In this document: piece by piece, positions 21,197 through 30,086 of the stretch | Numbering within the stretch: position 1 is the first letter of the stretch | Layout: every line of letters starts with the position of its first letter | DNA from: Pseudaquabacterium terrae | GTDB taxonomy: Bacteria > Pseudomonadota > Gammaproteobacteria > Burkholderiales > Burkholderiaceae_C | Assembly: GCF_013266755.1 (NCBI RefSeq) | Contig: NZ_JABRWJ010000004.1 | Span: 558,001-622,000, forward strand | Direction: 5' to 3' | Length of the DNA: 64,000 bases | Made by a program: the position numbers and the translations under genes | Notes under the pieces: generated by a model | Told to the model about the DNA's origin: nothing | The model's database searches: none | Seen by the model: only the letters and a program-made list of their open reading frames with translations

Positions 21197-22033
21197 CTAT
21201 CGAATGCGCTTACCCCGCAGCGCGGGATCGCCGGCCGGATAGCGCAGGTCCAGCCGCTCCAGCTCCCGCTTGAGCAGCAGCGCGATCATCAGGTTGCGGT
21301 GCGTCTTCGAGTCCGCCGGCACGATGGTCCACGGCGCCCAGCGCGTGCCGGTGGCGGCGATCGCGGCCGCGTAGGCTTTCTGATAGTCGTTCCAGCGCCG
21401 GCGCACCACCAGGTCGTCGGCATTGAACTTCCAGCGCTTGTCCGGATCGTCGAGCCGCGCCTGCAGCCGGCGCCGCTGCTCGTCCTTCGACAGGTGCAGC
21501 ATGAACTTGCAGATCACCGTGCCGGTCTCGTGCAGCATGCGTTCGAAGTCGTTGATCTGCCGGTAGCGCAGCGCGGTGTCCGCCGGCGCCAGCGTGCCCT
21601 GCACCACCGGCACCAGCACGTCCTCGTAGTGGCTGCGGTTGAAGACGACGATCTCGCCGGCGCCCGGCACGGCCTGGTGGATGCGCCACCACGGATCGTG
21701 TGCGCGCTCCGCGTCGGACGGCGCCTTCCAGCTGACGCAGCGCACGCCCAGCGGGCTCATGCGGCCGAAGACATGGCGCAGCGTGCCGTCCTTGCCGCTG
21801 GTGTCCAGGCCTTGCAGCACCACCAGCAGCTTGTAGCGGCGATCGGCATACAGCCGGTCCTGCAGCGCATCGAGCTCGACCGCCAGCGCCTCGACCTGCG
21901 CCTTGTCGCGATCGCCATCCCCGCTGGACAGCGGCTTGGCGGACGGATCGATCGCCGCCAGCGCGAAGCGCCGCGACGGCGCGGCATGGCGATAAGGCGC
22001 GATCAGCGTGTCGAATTTCGAAGGCTTGGGCAT
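21197..22033 (-). CDS. ppk2: Polyphosphate kinase 2 family protein
   Basis: 278 residues from the ATG at 22033 (MPKPSKFDTLI), with GGAGCC as ribosome site; a start at 22075 adds 14 unlikely residues. Walker A is GLDTSGKDGTLRHV, Walker B-like VFNRSHYEDVLV, and the lid region is KDEQRRRLQARLDDPDKRWKF. The C-terminal RWAPWTIVPADSKTHRNLMIA is the PPK2 signature end. These enzymes use polyphosphate to phosphorylate nucleoside mono- or diphosphates. The single-domain, about 280-residue form fits class I or III; motif inspection alone does not separate them. Confidence 0.9.
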   Translation of the reverse strand: MPKPSKFDTLIAPYRHAAPSRRFALAAIDPSAKPLSSGDGDRDKAQVEALAVELDALQDRLYADRRYKLLVVLQGLDTSGKDGTLRHVFGRMSPLGVRCVSWKAPSDAERAHDPWWRIHQAVPGAGEIVVFNRSHYEDVLVPVVQGTLAPADTALRYRQINDFERMLHETGTVICKFMLHLSKDEQRRRLQARLDDPDKRWKFNADDLVVRRRWNDYQKAYAAAIAATGTRWAPWTIVPADSKTHRNLMIALLLKRELERLDLRYPAGDPALRGKRIR

Positions 22034-22135
22034 GTCGGCTCCGGGGCGCGGGCTGCAGCCCCGGGAGGATGGCACGCCGGGCGCCCCGATGGCTCCCGAT
22101 CCGACCGAAGCCGCGCAAGCCGAGGGCGCCGGGCG

Positions 22136-23788
22136 TCAAGCGCGCTGCGGCTTGAGCGTCGTCTGCCATAGCGAAGCGCCGTTCAGGTCGCGCAGCTGCA
22201 CGGTGAGCGCGCCGCTGCGGGCTTCGATCTGCACCTCGCCGAAGAACTGCAGTCCGGCCGAGGGCGGCAGGTTGACCTGACCGGCCGGCGGCGCCTTGAC
22301 GAATTCGACCTTCGGACCGAACGTGTCGTCGAGCGCATTCGGTCCGAAGCTGCCGGCGTGCAGCGGGCCGCTGACGAACTCCCAGAAGGGCTCGAAGTCC
22401 TGGAAGCGGGCGCGGTTCGGGTGATAGTGGTGCGCGGCGGTGTAGTGCACGTCGGCCGTCAGCCAGACGGTGTTGCGGATGCGCTCGCGCTTGATGAACT
22501 GCAGCAGCTCGGCGATCTCCAGCTCGCGGCCGAGCGCCGGGCCGTCGCCGTTGGCCACGGCCTCGAAGCGCGCGCGGCCCTCGGCATCCTTGCCGTCGCC
22601 GACGACCAGGCCGAGCGGCATGTCGGCCGCGATCACCTTCCACAGCGCACGGCTGCGCTTGAGCCCGTCGCGCAGCCACTCGAGCTGCGCGGCGCCGAGG
22701 AAGGGCGTGTCGGCATCGGCGCGCTCCTGGCGGTTGTGCGTGTTGCGACCGCGGTAGCTGCGCATGTCGATCACGAAGACATCGAGCAGCGGGCCCCAGC
22801 CGATGCGGCGATACACGCGCTCTTCTTCCTGCTGTGCAAACCAGCGCATCGGCGCGTTCTCGAGGAAGGCGCGGGTGGCGCGCGCGGTCAGCAGCGGCAC
22901 GTTCTTCTCGCTGTAGCGCGCGTCGGCGGACAAGTCCTTCGAGCCCGACCAGTTGTTGGTGACTTCGTGGTCGTCCCACTGCCACAGCTGCATCACTTCG
23001 GAATTGAAGCGCCGCACATGCGCATCGAGCTGGTTGTAGCGGTAGTTGCCGCGGAACTCCTTCAGCGTCTCGGCGACCTTGCTCTTCTCCTCGGTGACGA
23101 GGTTCTTCCAGACGCCGTCGTCACCCACTTTCACCTCGGCCTGGATCGGACCGTCGGCATAGATGGTGTCGCCGCTGTGCAGGAAGAAGTCCGGGTTGAG
23201 CTTTCTCATCGCCTCGTAGATCTTCATGCCGCCGAAGGCCTCGGAAATGCCCCAGCCCTGGCCCGCGGTGTCGCCGGACCAGACGAAGCGCACGTCGCTG
23301 CGCGCCGCCGGCGCGGTGCGGAAATGGCCGGCCATCGGCTCGGACAGCGCACCGCTCGCGCTGTCTTCCCACTGCACGCGGTAGAAGATGTCCTGCCCCG
23401 GCGGCAGGCCGGTCAGGTCGATGCGCGCCGAGTGGTCGGTGACCTCCAGCGCGTGCGGACCGCGCAGGCGGCGCGGCGCGGCGAAGCTCGCGGTCGTCGC
23501 CCATTCGACCCACAAACGCGCCGGCCGGTCGCAGCGCGCCCAGACGATGCCGCGATCGCCGGTGACGTCGCCGCTCTGCACGCCGGACGGGAAGCCCGGG
23601 CGCGCACTGTCGCGCGTGATCGTCGCGGGGGCCTGGGCCTGCGCAAGGATCGACGGCAGGCCGGTGGCGGCGCCGGCGATCAGGAGGTGGCGGCGGGGCA
23701 GCAGCAGCGGCATGGCGGGTCCTGGGGTGTCGAGCATGGCGGGGTCTTGCATGCTGCGCAGGCACGGTGACGCGGGCGTGTCAGCCAT
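22136..23788 (-). CDS. phoD: PhoD-type alkaline phosphatase, Tat-exported
   Basis: 550 residues from 23788, or 525 from the ATG at 23713; both have purine-rich sites (AGGTGA and AGGA). The twin-arginine segment LLPRRHLLIAGAATGL fits either. The N-terminal Fn3-like PhoD_N domain (about 60-150) contains GFPSGVQSGDV. Metal-binding motifs follow: WSGDTAGQGWG, FLHSGDTIYADGP, WDDHEVTNNWSGS and WLTADVHYTAAHHYHP. PhoD enzymes are calcium/iron phosphodi/monoesterases of the periplasm used in phosphate scavenging. PPK2 lies just downstream on the same strand, linking both to phosphate metabolism. No Pho box was evident. Confidence 0.9.
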   Translation of the reverse strand: MADTPASPCLRSMQDPAMLDTPGPAMPLLLPRRHLLIAGAATGLPSILAQAQAPATITRDSARPGFPSGVQSGDVTGDRGIVWARCDRPARLWVEWATTASFAAPRRLRGPHALEVTDHSARIDLTGLPPGQDIFYRVQWEDSASGALSEPMAGHFRTAPAARSDVRFVWSGDTAGQGWGISEAFGGMKIYEAMRKLNPDFFLHSGDTIYADGPIQAEVKVGDDGVWKNLVTEEKSKVAETLKEFRGNYRYNQLDAHVRRFNSEVMQLWQWDDHEVTNNWSGSKDLSADARYSEKNVPLLTARATRAFLENAPMRWFAQQEEERVYRRIGWGPLLDVFVIDMRSYRGRNTHNRQERADADTPFLGAAQLEWLRDGLKRSRALWKVIAADMPLGLVVGDGKDAEGRARFEAVANGDGPALGRELEIAELLQFIKRERIRNTVWLTADVHYTAAHHYHPNRARFQDFEPFWEFVSGPLHAGSFGPNALDDTFGPKVEFVKAPPAGQVNLPPSAGLQFFGEVQIEARSGALTVQLRDLNGASLWQTTLKPQRA

Positions 23789-23855
23789 GGATCACCTGCT
23801 CCTCTTCATTCCGCTTCTCCACAGGGATCGTCCTTGGCCAGGATGAAATGGTGGA

Positions 23856-24293
23856 TCACTCCCGCAAGGGCAGGAAGGTGCGCACGGTGTACGGTTGGAA
23901 TCCCGGTCCACTGGTGTCCGTTGCAACGACTTCAACCCCTTGCCTGCCTCCGTCGTGGATCCACGAGAACCGGCATCCGGCATGAAACCCGCTCAACGTG
24001 ATGACCTGCCCGCGAATGAGGCGAATGGAGTCGTTTCTGACGCTGAAGTTGTCTGGCGATGACTCGGTCAGGACTGTTTCACCGTCGACGCGATATCGAC
24101 TGAGAACAACGTCCTGGTCCGATAGTGACGTCACCGATCCCGCTCCATTCGCGCCGCGTCCGAATCGGAGGGTGGCGCCACTCCCATCAACAACAATTTC
24201 CTTGAGCCAGCACCCGCGAACGTCAGCGTACTGCTGAGCCGAGCCGGACTGCGCTACGAGGAGTGCAAGGGCGAGGATGACGGGCTTGAGCAT
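23856..24293 (-). CDS. Hypothetical exported protein
   Basis: 145 residues from the ATG at 24293, preceded by AGGTCAC. A signal peptide (KPVILALALLVAQSGSAQ) is followed by about 120 residues with two cysteines (RGCWLKEI and HAGCRFSW) that may form a disulfide, and beta-strand-like alternation. No family recognised. Its codon use is less GC3-biased than its neighbours, suggesting recent acquisition. It is 83 bases downstream of the lipoprotein gene, so it may ride on the MCE operon transcript. Confidence 0.65.
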   Translation of the reverse strand: MLKPVILALALLVAQSGSAQQYADVRGCWLKEIVVDGSGATLRFGRGANGAGSVTSLSDQDVVLSRYRVDGETVLTESSPDNFSVRNDSIRLIRGQVITLSGFHAGCRFSWIHDGGRQGVEVVATDTSGPGFQPYTVRTFLPLRE

Positions 24294-24376
24294 GGGGCAG
24301 TGACCTGGGTGATTGGCGCCGCGTGAGACATCGAGATGGACGCGTGTGAAGGGCATCGGTGCTGTCTTCATCCTCA

Positions 24377-25048
24377 TCACTTCGGCGCTGTCCCGCCGCC
24401 TTCGACCAGTGCGATCCGGCGCCGCAGTCGCTGCGCATCGGCACTGTCACCGGCCTGCTCGGCGCGCTGCAGAGCAAGCTTGAGCCAGGCCATCAGCGGC
24501 CGCCGCCAGCCCTGCGCCGACGCGGTGTCGATCGCCACGCCGAAGACAGCCGGATGCGCGCGTGCGCCGCGCAGCAGCACGCCGGCGGCGACCAGGCGCG
24601 ACAGCGGATCCTCGATCTTCAGCAGCGCCGCGGCATCACCCGGGCCGGCGCCTGCCGTCGCGGCCAGCGCCCGCTGCGGCTCGGGCAACAGCGCGACATT
24701 CGCCGGCGCGATGCGCGCCGACAGGTAGTCGGCATAAGCGCGCTCCGGCGCGGCGGCATCAGGTTCGAGCGCCTGATACGCCGGGCATTCGTCGAAATCC
24801 AGGCTCGCGACCTGCGCCGCGCAGCGCAGCAGCTCGGCGCGCGCCAGCAGCTCGGGCCGGCCGGTGCGCGCGATCTCGGCGCGCACGCGCTGCAGCTCCT
24901 GCGCTTCGATGCGCACCTCGCCGCCAAAGTACGCGTCCAGATAGCGCTCCATCGCCGAGCGGGCGTTCATCTGCCAGTCCGGCGGCGGCGGGCCGCTGGC
25001 GCAGGCGGCGAGCATGAACAGTGCGGCAGCGGCGACAACGGATCTCAT
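24377..25048 (-). CDS. Lipoprotein of the MCE/MlaE operon, function unknown
   Basis: 223 residues. The lipobox is MLAAC at residues 12-16. The rest is predicted almost all helical, alanine- and leucine-rich, with RYLDAYFGGEVRIEAQELQR and LKLALQRAEQAGDSADAQRL, reminiscent of a small alpha-solenoid. Two extra cysteines occur in the middle. It overlaps the MlaD-like gene by four bases (ATGA). In MCE systems an auxiliary lipoprotein is common (for example PqiC), but this sequence is not obviously PqiC-like, so it may be a different outer-membrane partner. Confidence 0.72.
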   Translation of the reverse strand: MRSVVAAAALFMLAACASGPPPPDWQMNARSAMERYLDAYFGGEVRIEAQELQRVRAEIARTGRPELLARAELLRCAAQVASLDFDECPAYQALEPDAAAPERAYADYLSARIAPANVALLPEPQRALAATAGAGPGDAAALLKIEDPLSRLVAAGVLLRGARAHPAVFGVAIDTASAQGWRRPLMAWLKLALQRAEQAGDSADAQRLRRRIALVEGGGTAPK

Positions 25049-26082
25049 GGCAGCTTGATCTCCGTCTGCCGCGCGAACGGCCAGCGGCGGTTCACCTCGT
25101 TGACCAGCTGCTCGACCTTGCGCAGGCTGCTTTCGACCTCGGCGCGCAGAGCGCCCAGGTCGGCGGTGGCGACCTTGGCATTGCCGGCCACGACCTGTGC
25201 GTCGGCGAGCACGGCATCGACCTTCTTCAGGCTGCTGCGCGCCTCGCCGAGCAGCTGGTTCAGCTCGCGCACCGACGCGCGCACGTCGCGCGCCAGGCCG
25301 TCGTCGCCGAACAGCTGCTGGTCGGCGCGGGCGGTCAGGCCGTCGAGCCGCGCCAGCAAGGCGTTGGCGCGGTCGACCGTGACGATCAGCTTCTTCGCGT
25401 CCGCGTCGTTGCCGAGCAGCGCACCGAGCGCGCCCTGCGGCGCGTTCAGGCGCGCGGTCATCGTCTGCAGGCTGTCGAGGCTCTTCTGCAGCGCGGAGTC
25501 GCTGGCGCTCAGCCGGTTCAGGTTCTGCATCAGCTCCTTGGCCGAGGCGATCACCTGCGGGATCTCGGCCGTGGCATCGCCGATCAGCACGTTGCGTACG
25601 GCACCCGGCGGCAGAGGCGGATCGGTCAGGATGCCGCTGTAGGCGCGGATCGCCGTGTTGCCGACGAGGCCGCGCACCAGCGTGAAGACGCTGGTCGTGC
25701 GCAGCCAGTGCGCATCCTTCCTGGGCACGTCGACGAGGATGCGGGCATTGCCGTCGGTCGCCAGCTCGATGCGGCGCACCCGGCCGATCGGGAATCCGGA
25801 GAACGTCAGGTCCATGCCGACGACGACACCTTCGGAATCGGTGGCCACGAGCACCAGTTCCTGCGTCGGCTCGAAGGCGCCGCGCGCGGCCATCACGTAC
25901 AGCACCGTGCCGGTGATCAGCGCGAGCAGCAGCAACAGCAGCGCCGTTGCCTTGACCTCGACGTTGGCCACCGGCGGCGGGTCTTCCGCCGCCAGCGGCA
26001 CGGACTGCGGCGCGTTTTCCGGTGCCGGCGGCACCGGCGCGGGCGGCGGCGCTTCGGCGGGTGAGGGCGGCGGCGCTTCCAT
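25045..26082 (-). CDS. MlaD/MCE family lipid-transport protein
   Basis: 345 residues. A proline-rich cytoplasmic N-terminus (about 40 residues) precedes one membrane anchor (ATALLLLLLALITGTVLYVM). The MCE domain (about 70-150) contains GVVVGMDLTFSGFPIGRVRRIEL. The C-terminal about 180 residues are long amphipathic helices (LMQNLNRLSASDSALQKSLD and similar), as in MCE proteins that build a periplasmic needle or barrel extension. It binds phospholipids or other hydrophobic substrates between membranes. It overlaps the permease by one base (TGATG). It is much longer than E. coli MlaD (about 180 residues). Confidence 0.88.
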   Translation of the reverse strand: MEAPPPSPAEAPPPAPVPPAPENAPQSVPLAAEDPPPVANVEVKATALLLLLLALITGTVLYVMAARGAFEPTQELVLVATDSEGVVVGMDLTFSGFPIGRVRRIELATDGNARILVDVPRKDAHWLRTTSVFTLVRGLVGNTAIRAYSGILTDPPLPPGAVRNVLIGDATAEIPQVIASAKELMQNLNRLSASDSALQKSLDSLQTMTARLNAPQGALGALLGNDADAKKLIVTVDRANALLARLDGLTARADQQLFGDDGLARDVRASVRELNQLLGEARSSLKKVDAVLADAQVVAGNAKVATADLGALRAEVESSLRKVEQLVNEVNRRWPFARQTEIKLP

Positions 26083-26879
26083 CAGTAGTAGTTGACCATC
26101 AGCGAGCCGAGCTCGATCAGCACCATCACCGCCAGCATGCGGATCAGCCCGCGCAACTCAGGGCCGGCGCGGGTGCGGCGGGCCGGCGCGTCGGCCATCG
26201 CCGAGGCCAGCGGCATCAGCGCGACGGCCAGGCTGAACAGCAGCGTCTTCAGCACGAAGACCAGCGCGACGGTGGGGCTCAGCACATGGCCGACGGTGCG
26301 GCTGTAGCCGGCCAGCCCCCACGGCGAGAAGCCATGCGCGACGAGATAGGCCAGCACCAGCGCGGTGACGCCACTGGCCGCAGCCAGCATCCACACCGCG
26401 AACACGCCGGCCAGTGCGCGCGGCAGCAGCTCGTGCCGCAACGGGTCGCGCCCGGCCGCCTGCAGCGCCGCGAACCGGCCGCTGCGGCGCAGCGCGACGA
26501 TCTCGGTGCCCGCCGGCAGCGCGAAGCGCACCGCGACGAAGAAGGCCGCGGCCAGCGGAATCAGCTCGAGCACCAGCACGCGGATCAACATCTCGAGCGC
26601 ATAGCGTGACAGGCCGTAGCTGATCGCGGTGACGAGCACGATGCGCGTGATCACCAGCGTCGCCAGCGCCGCGACCAGCGTGAACCAGGCGAGCGCCGCG
26701 CTGGTGCCGGCGACCAGGTGCTGCGCCAGCGCGCGGCGTTGCTCGCCGCCGCGGTAGCTGGCGGGGCTGGCGGCCAGCGTCAACATCAACGTCGAGAACT
26801 GCACGACGCGCCACCAGCCGGCGAACCAGCGCGTGAACGGCGCGCTGGCGCGGTGGGCGAACAGGGCAGCGCGGGGCAT
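26082..26879 (-). CDS. MlaE-type ABC transporter permease
   Basis: 265 residues with about five membrane segments, including LAWFTLVAALATLVITRIVLV, MLIRVLVLELIPLAAAFFVA, GVFAVWMLAAASGVTALVLAY and TVALVFVLKTLLFSLAVALM. Pfam MlaE-like features include RYALEMLIRVLVLELIPL and the PxAT/GTEIVALR cytoplasmic turn (LPAGTEIVALRRSG). It partners the MCE protein downstream. TATCAT stands six bases before the ATG with no Shine-Dalgarno sequence. No ATP-binding subunit gene precedes or follows it in the window, although MlaE permeases need one. Confidence 0.87.
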   Translation of the reverse strand: MPRAALFAHRASAPFTRWFAGWWRVVQFSTLMLTLAASPASYRGGEQRRALAQHLVAGTSAALAWFTLVAALATLVITRIVLVTAISYGLSRYALEMLIRVLVLELIPLAAAFFVAVRFALPAGTEIVALRRSGRFAALQAAGRDPLRHELLPRALAGVFAVWMLAAASGVTALVLAYLVAHGFSPWGLAGYSRTVGHVLSPTVALVFVLKTLLFSLAVALMPLASAMADAPARRTRAGPELRGLIRMLAVMVLIELGSLMVNYY

Positions 26880-26934
26880 CGCGCGATGATAGGTGCGGCT
26901 CGATCGCTGCCCCGTGAGGCATTGTTCGACAAGC

Positions 26935-27399
26935 TCAGGGCTTGCGCGCTTGCGCCGCGCGTTCCTTCAGCACCGCATCGCGGTCCGCGAAGCTCACGAC
27001 CATGCCGGCGCAGCGCTTGTTCATGGTGTTGATCCGGCCATTGAGCTCAGCCTGTTCTTCGTTGAGTTGCCGCCCCAGGAGATTGAGCTCGGCGACACGG
27101 TTGTTCAGCGCGTCCATCCGCGCATTGAAGGCGTCGACCGCGGCCTGGTCGCTGGTGTCGACCTTCGGCTGCTCGGCGACCAGGGCCTGCATGTTGTCCT
27201 GGAATCGCTTCATCTCGATGTTGTGATCGCGCATGCGCTGATTCAGCGACGCCTGCTGCGGCTTGATCTTGTCCTCCTCCTGCAGGCAGGCGCGGAGTTC
27301 GTCGCGCGTCGATACGCGGGGCTTCGGCGCCGGTTGGGCGAGGGCGGTGGCGGCGCTGCTCAGCAGCAGGCAGGCACAGGTGGTGCGGAAGAGGATCAT
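26935..27399 (-). CDS. Hypothetical exported coiled-coil protein
   Basis: 154 residues from the ATG at 27399. The signal peptide FRTTCACLLLSSAATALAQ is followed by a Cys (ELRACLQEED) and a long helical, charged region with heptad-like spacing (MRDHNIEMKRFQDNMQALVA; VAELNLLGRQLNEEQAELNG), ending in a second Cys. It looks like a periplasmic coiled-coil hairpin, possibly disulfide-closed. The family is not recognised. It lies 35 bases downstream of the next exported-protein gene on the same strand. Confidence 0.7.
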   Translation of the reverse strand: MILFRTTCACLLLSSAATALAQPAPKPRVSTRDELRACLQEEDKIKPQQASLNQRMRDHNIEMKRFQDNMQALVAEQPKVDTSDQAAVDAFNARMDALNNRVAELNLLGRQLNEEQAELNGRINTMNKRCAGMVVSFADRDAVLKERAAQARKP

Positions 27400-27434
27400 G
27401 GGTTCAAGGTCGAGCAGCAGCCTGGTGAAGCAAA

Positions 27435-27860
27435 CTAGCGTCCCCAATGGATCGCGCCGCCCCACGGCAGCGGCAGCGAGCGGTACGGTGCCATGTCGAG
27501 GGCGAAGCGTTGCAGGCGGTTGCGATCGTCGTAGTGCAGTTGCACCTCGATCGTGTCGTCGCGGTAGATCCGGCAGATGCGGTTGCGCACCGGCACTTCG
27601 GCTTGGATCAGCGGACCGGAGCCGCAGGACCGCAGGAAGCGCGGCTTGCCGCGCCGGCAGTCGTCGGCGCTGATGACCGACACCGGCACGCCGCGCTCGG
27701 CGAACAAGGCGCGGGCCGCGTTCGGTGTCGAGACGAGGCGGGGCTGGTGCTCGAACTCGTTCGACAAGCCTTCGAGCTCGGCGCTGCATTCGCCATTGGT
27801 GAATACCGGCGGCAGCAGCAGCAGCCAGATGGCGGCGACGATGGCGAGCAAGCGGATCAC
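27435..27860 (-). CDS. Hypothetical protein with N-terminal signal/anchor
   Basis: 141 residues. A hydrophobic N-terminus (RLLAIVAAIWLLLLPPVF) leads to a small domain with four cysteines (GECSAEL, ADDCRRGK, RSCGSGP, NRICRIYRDD), spaced for two disulfides. The last third has paired beta strands (IEVQLHYDDRNRLQRFALDM). No family recognised. It starts four bases after the stop of the TPR-like membrane protein gene, implying co-translation and a shared role at the cell envelope. Confidence 0.68.
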   Translation of the reverse strand: MIRLLAIVAAIWLLLLPPVFTNGECSAELEGLSNEFEHQPRLVSTPNAARALFAERGVPVSVISADDCRRGKPRFLRSCGSGPLIQAEVPVRNRICRIYRDDTIEVQLHYDDRNRLQRFALDMAPYRSLPLPWGGAIHWGR

Positions 27861-27864
27861 GATG

Positions 27865-28623
27865 TCAGCCCGCCGCCTGCAGCGCGGCGAACGCTTCCTT
27901 CAGCCGCCGCAGCAGCGGCGCGTTCAGCGTGCGCGTGTGGCGGTTCCAGCGCCGCATCGATTGTTCGATCTCCGCGTGCAGCCGGATCGCCAGGCCGCGG
28001 TCGCCGGTCTGCGCCGCCCAGATCGCGAATTCGGCGCGGGCTTCGAAGCTGCCGAAGCGCTCGACCGCCGATTGCAGCTCGGCGCGCGCTTCGCTGGCGT
28101 GGCCGGCGTCGCCGAGCGCACGCGCCAGCAGCAGCGCCAGCGCCTCGGCGCGGAAGCCGGCATCGGCGGCGCGGATCGTGCGCAGGTGCCGCACGGTCTG
28201 CTCCGGCTTGCCCGCGGCGAGCGCGGCGCGCGCCGCGCCGAAGCGGATCTCGTGGTCGCCGGCGAAGGGGCCGTGCAGGCAGGCTGCGTAGGCCTGCAAG
28301 GCCTCGTCCGTCGCGCCCGCTTCGAGCAGCGCGGCGGCCAGGCGCATCTGGTTCTGCGCGGTCGGCGTGTCCTCGAAATCGGCGCGCGCGGCGCGCAGCT
28401 CACGCGTGGGATCGAGCGCCTTCACCGCGCCGCGAACTGCCTTGCGCGCGCCGCGCTCGAGCCGTGAATCGGGCAGGTAGACCGCGACGAAATAGACGAT
28501 GCTGCCGAGCAGCGGGAACGAGAACAGGATGAACAGCCAGTAGGTCTGCTGGCCGCTGCGCACCGCGTGCACCGCGAAGCACAACGCGACCAGCACATGC
28601 AGGCCGAGTCCGATGAACGGCAT
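27865..28623 (-). CDS. Membrane protein with PLDc_N-like anchor and TPR-like repeats
   Basis: 252 residues. Two hydrophobic hairpin segments at the N-terminus (LHVLVALCFAVHAVR; YWLFILFSFPLLGSIVYFVA) resemble the phospholipase-D nuclease N-terminal anchor. They are followed by about 180 residues of alanine-rich paired helices with TPR spacing (AAALLEAGATDEALQAYAAC; RAALAAGKPEQTVRHLRTIR; ALGDAGHASEARAEL). It may act as an inner-membrane scaffold with a cytoplasmic protein-binding domain. It is the first gene of a three-gene minus-strand set with two small cysteine-containing exported proteins. Confidence 0.75.
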   Translation of the reverse strand: MPFIGLGLHVLVALCFAVHAVRSGQQTYWLFILFSFPLLGSIVYFVAVYLPDSRLERGARKAVRGAVKALDPTRELRAARADFEDTPTAQNQMRLAAALLEAGATDEALQAYAACLHGPFAGDHEIRFGAARAALAAGKPEQTVRHLRTIRAADAGFRAEALALLLARALGDAGHASEARAELQSAVERFGSFEARAEFAIWAAQTGDRGLAIRLHAEIEQSMRRWNRHTRTLNAPLLRRLKEAFAALQAAG

Positions 28624-28730
28624 GGAGTCCTCCCTCTAGACTTCTACGCGCGGGTCTTTGAAAACTGCCCGGCAGGCGCGTAGTTTAGGCACGCGCCGCG
28701 CGCGAATGCCCCATCAAATGCGGGATGGTC

Positions 28731-29258
28731 TCATCCGACCGAGGGAGACGTGCGGCGCCGATAACGCACGAAGGCGAAGTCGAAGGCATTCGGCGGCGCG
28801 GCGTGGTGCAGCGCGCGCGCGGTCTCGGTGAACTGCGCGCGGTCCCAGGGCGGGAAGTGCACGTCACCGTCGAAGTCGGCGTCCAGCTCGGTCAACAGGA
28901 GCTCGTCGGCGATCGGCAGCGCGGCGGCATACAGCTCGCTGCCGCCGATCACGAAGAGCCGCGGCACCGCGCCGGCTGCCGCGATCGCTTCGTCGAGCCC
29001 GTGCACGACGACGGCGCCCGATGCCGACCAGCCGCGCTGCCGCGTCACGACGATGTTGGTGCGGCCCGGCAGCGGGCGGAAGCGCTCGGGCAGCGAGTCC
29101 CAGGTCTTGCGGCCCATGATCACCGGATGCCCACTGGTCTGCTCGCGCAAGTAGCGCATGTCCTCGGGCAGCCGCCACAGCAGCCGGTTGCCGTCGCCGA
29201 TCACGCCGTTGCGGGCGACCGCGGCGATCAGCGCGATCTCGGGTTTCGGCGCCGCCAT
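28731..29258 (-). CDS. folA: Dihydrofolate reductase
   Basis: 175 residues. The canonical folate enzyme: NGVIGDGNRLLWRLPEDMRY (substrate-binding loop with catalytic Asp), HPVIMGRKTWDSLP, RTNIVVTRQ (NADPH site) and FVIGGSELYAAALP. It makes tetrahydrofolate and recycles the dihydrofolate produced by ThyA. The start ATG overlaps the thyA stop (TGATG), so the two enzymes are made together in the stoichiometric order thyA, then folA. Confidence 0.96.
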   Translation of the reverse strand: MAAPKPEIALIAAVARNGVIGDGNRLLWRLPEDMRYLREQTSGHPVIMGRKTWDSLPERFRPLPGRTNIVVTRQRGWSASGAVVVHGLDEAIAAAGAVPRLFVIGGSELYAAALPIADELLLTELDADFDGDVHFPPWDRAQFTETARALHHAAPPNAFDFAFVRYRRRTSPSVG

Positions 29259-30079
29259 CACACCGCCACCGGCGCCTTGATCGCCGGATGGTGCTGGTAC
29301 TCGCGCAGCTCGAAGTCCTCGTACTCGTAGTCGAAGATCGACGCCGGCTTGCGACGCAGGCGCATCAGCGGATACGGATAAGGCGTGCGCGCCAGCTGCG
29401 CCTGCACCTGCTCGACGTGGTTGTCGTAGATGTGGCAGTCGCCGCCGGTCCAGACGAAGTCGCCGAGCGCCAGATCGCACTGCTGCGCGAGCATCTGCGT
29501 CAGCAGCGCGTAGCTGGCGATGTTGAAGGGCACGCCGAGGAAGATGTCGGCGCTGCGTTGATAGAGCTGGCAGCTGAGTTTGCCGTCGGCGACGTAGAAC
29601 TGGAACAGCGCATGGCAGGGCATCAGCGCCATCTTCGACAGCTCGCCGACGTTCCACGCGCTGACGATGATGCGGCGCGAATCGGGGTTCGTCTTCAGCT
29701 GCTTGATCACCTCGGCGATCTGGTCGATGTGGCCGCCGTCAGGGGTCGGCCACGAGCGCCATTGCACGCCGTAGACCGGCCCGAGGTCGCCGTCTTCGCG
29801 CGCCCACTCGTCCCAGATCGTCACGCCGCGCTCCTGCAGCCAGCGCGCATTGCCGTCGCCGCGCAGGAACCACAGCAGCTCGAGGATGATGGACTTCAGG
29901 TGCACCTTCTTCGTCGTGACCAGCGGGAAGCCTTCGTTCAGGTCGAAGCGCAGCTGATGGCCGAATACGCTGCGCGTGCCGGTGCCGGTGCGGTCGGACT
30001 TCGGCGTGCCATGGAAGAAGACATGGCGCATGAAGTCTTCGTATTGGTGGCGGACGGGGCGGGCGGGCGGCATGTCCAT
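29258..30079 (-). CDS. thyA: Thymidylate synthase
   Basis: 273 residues from the ATG at 30079; a second ATG six bases later (30073) fits about as well. Diagnostic parts are [11 protein letters not shown] (phosphate-binding Arg), [23 protein letters not shown] (catalytic Cys), [20 protein letters not shown] and GDCHIYDNH. It converts dUMP to dTMP using methylene-THF. The gene begins only seven (or 13) bases after the ccdB stop and has no obvious ribosome site, so it appears to depend on upstream translation from the toxin-antitoxin pair or on an unseen internal promoter. Confidence 0.96.
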   Translation of the reverse strand: MDMPPARPVRHQYEDFMRHVFFHGTPKSDRTGTGTRSVFGHQLRFDLNEGFPLVTTKKVHLKSIILELLWFLRGDGNARWLQERGVTIWDEWAREDGDLGPVYGVQWRSWPTPDGGHIDQIAEVIKQLKTNPDSRRIIVSAWNVGELSKMALMPCHALFQFYVADGKLSCQLYQRSADIFLGVPFNIASYALLTQMLAQQCDLALGDFVWTGGDCHIYDNHVEQVQAQLARTPYPYPLMRLRRKPASIFDYEYEDFELREYQHHPAIKAPVAV

Positions 30080-30086
30080 GTCGATG

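Noticed and set aside
28624-28730. A hidden small gene or RNA between folA and the TPR-like membrane protein gene
   Set aside because: Only 107 bases, no frame and no convincing hairpin with T-run.
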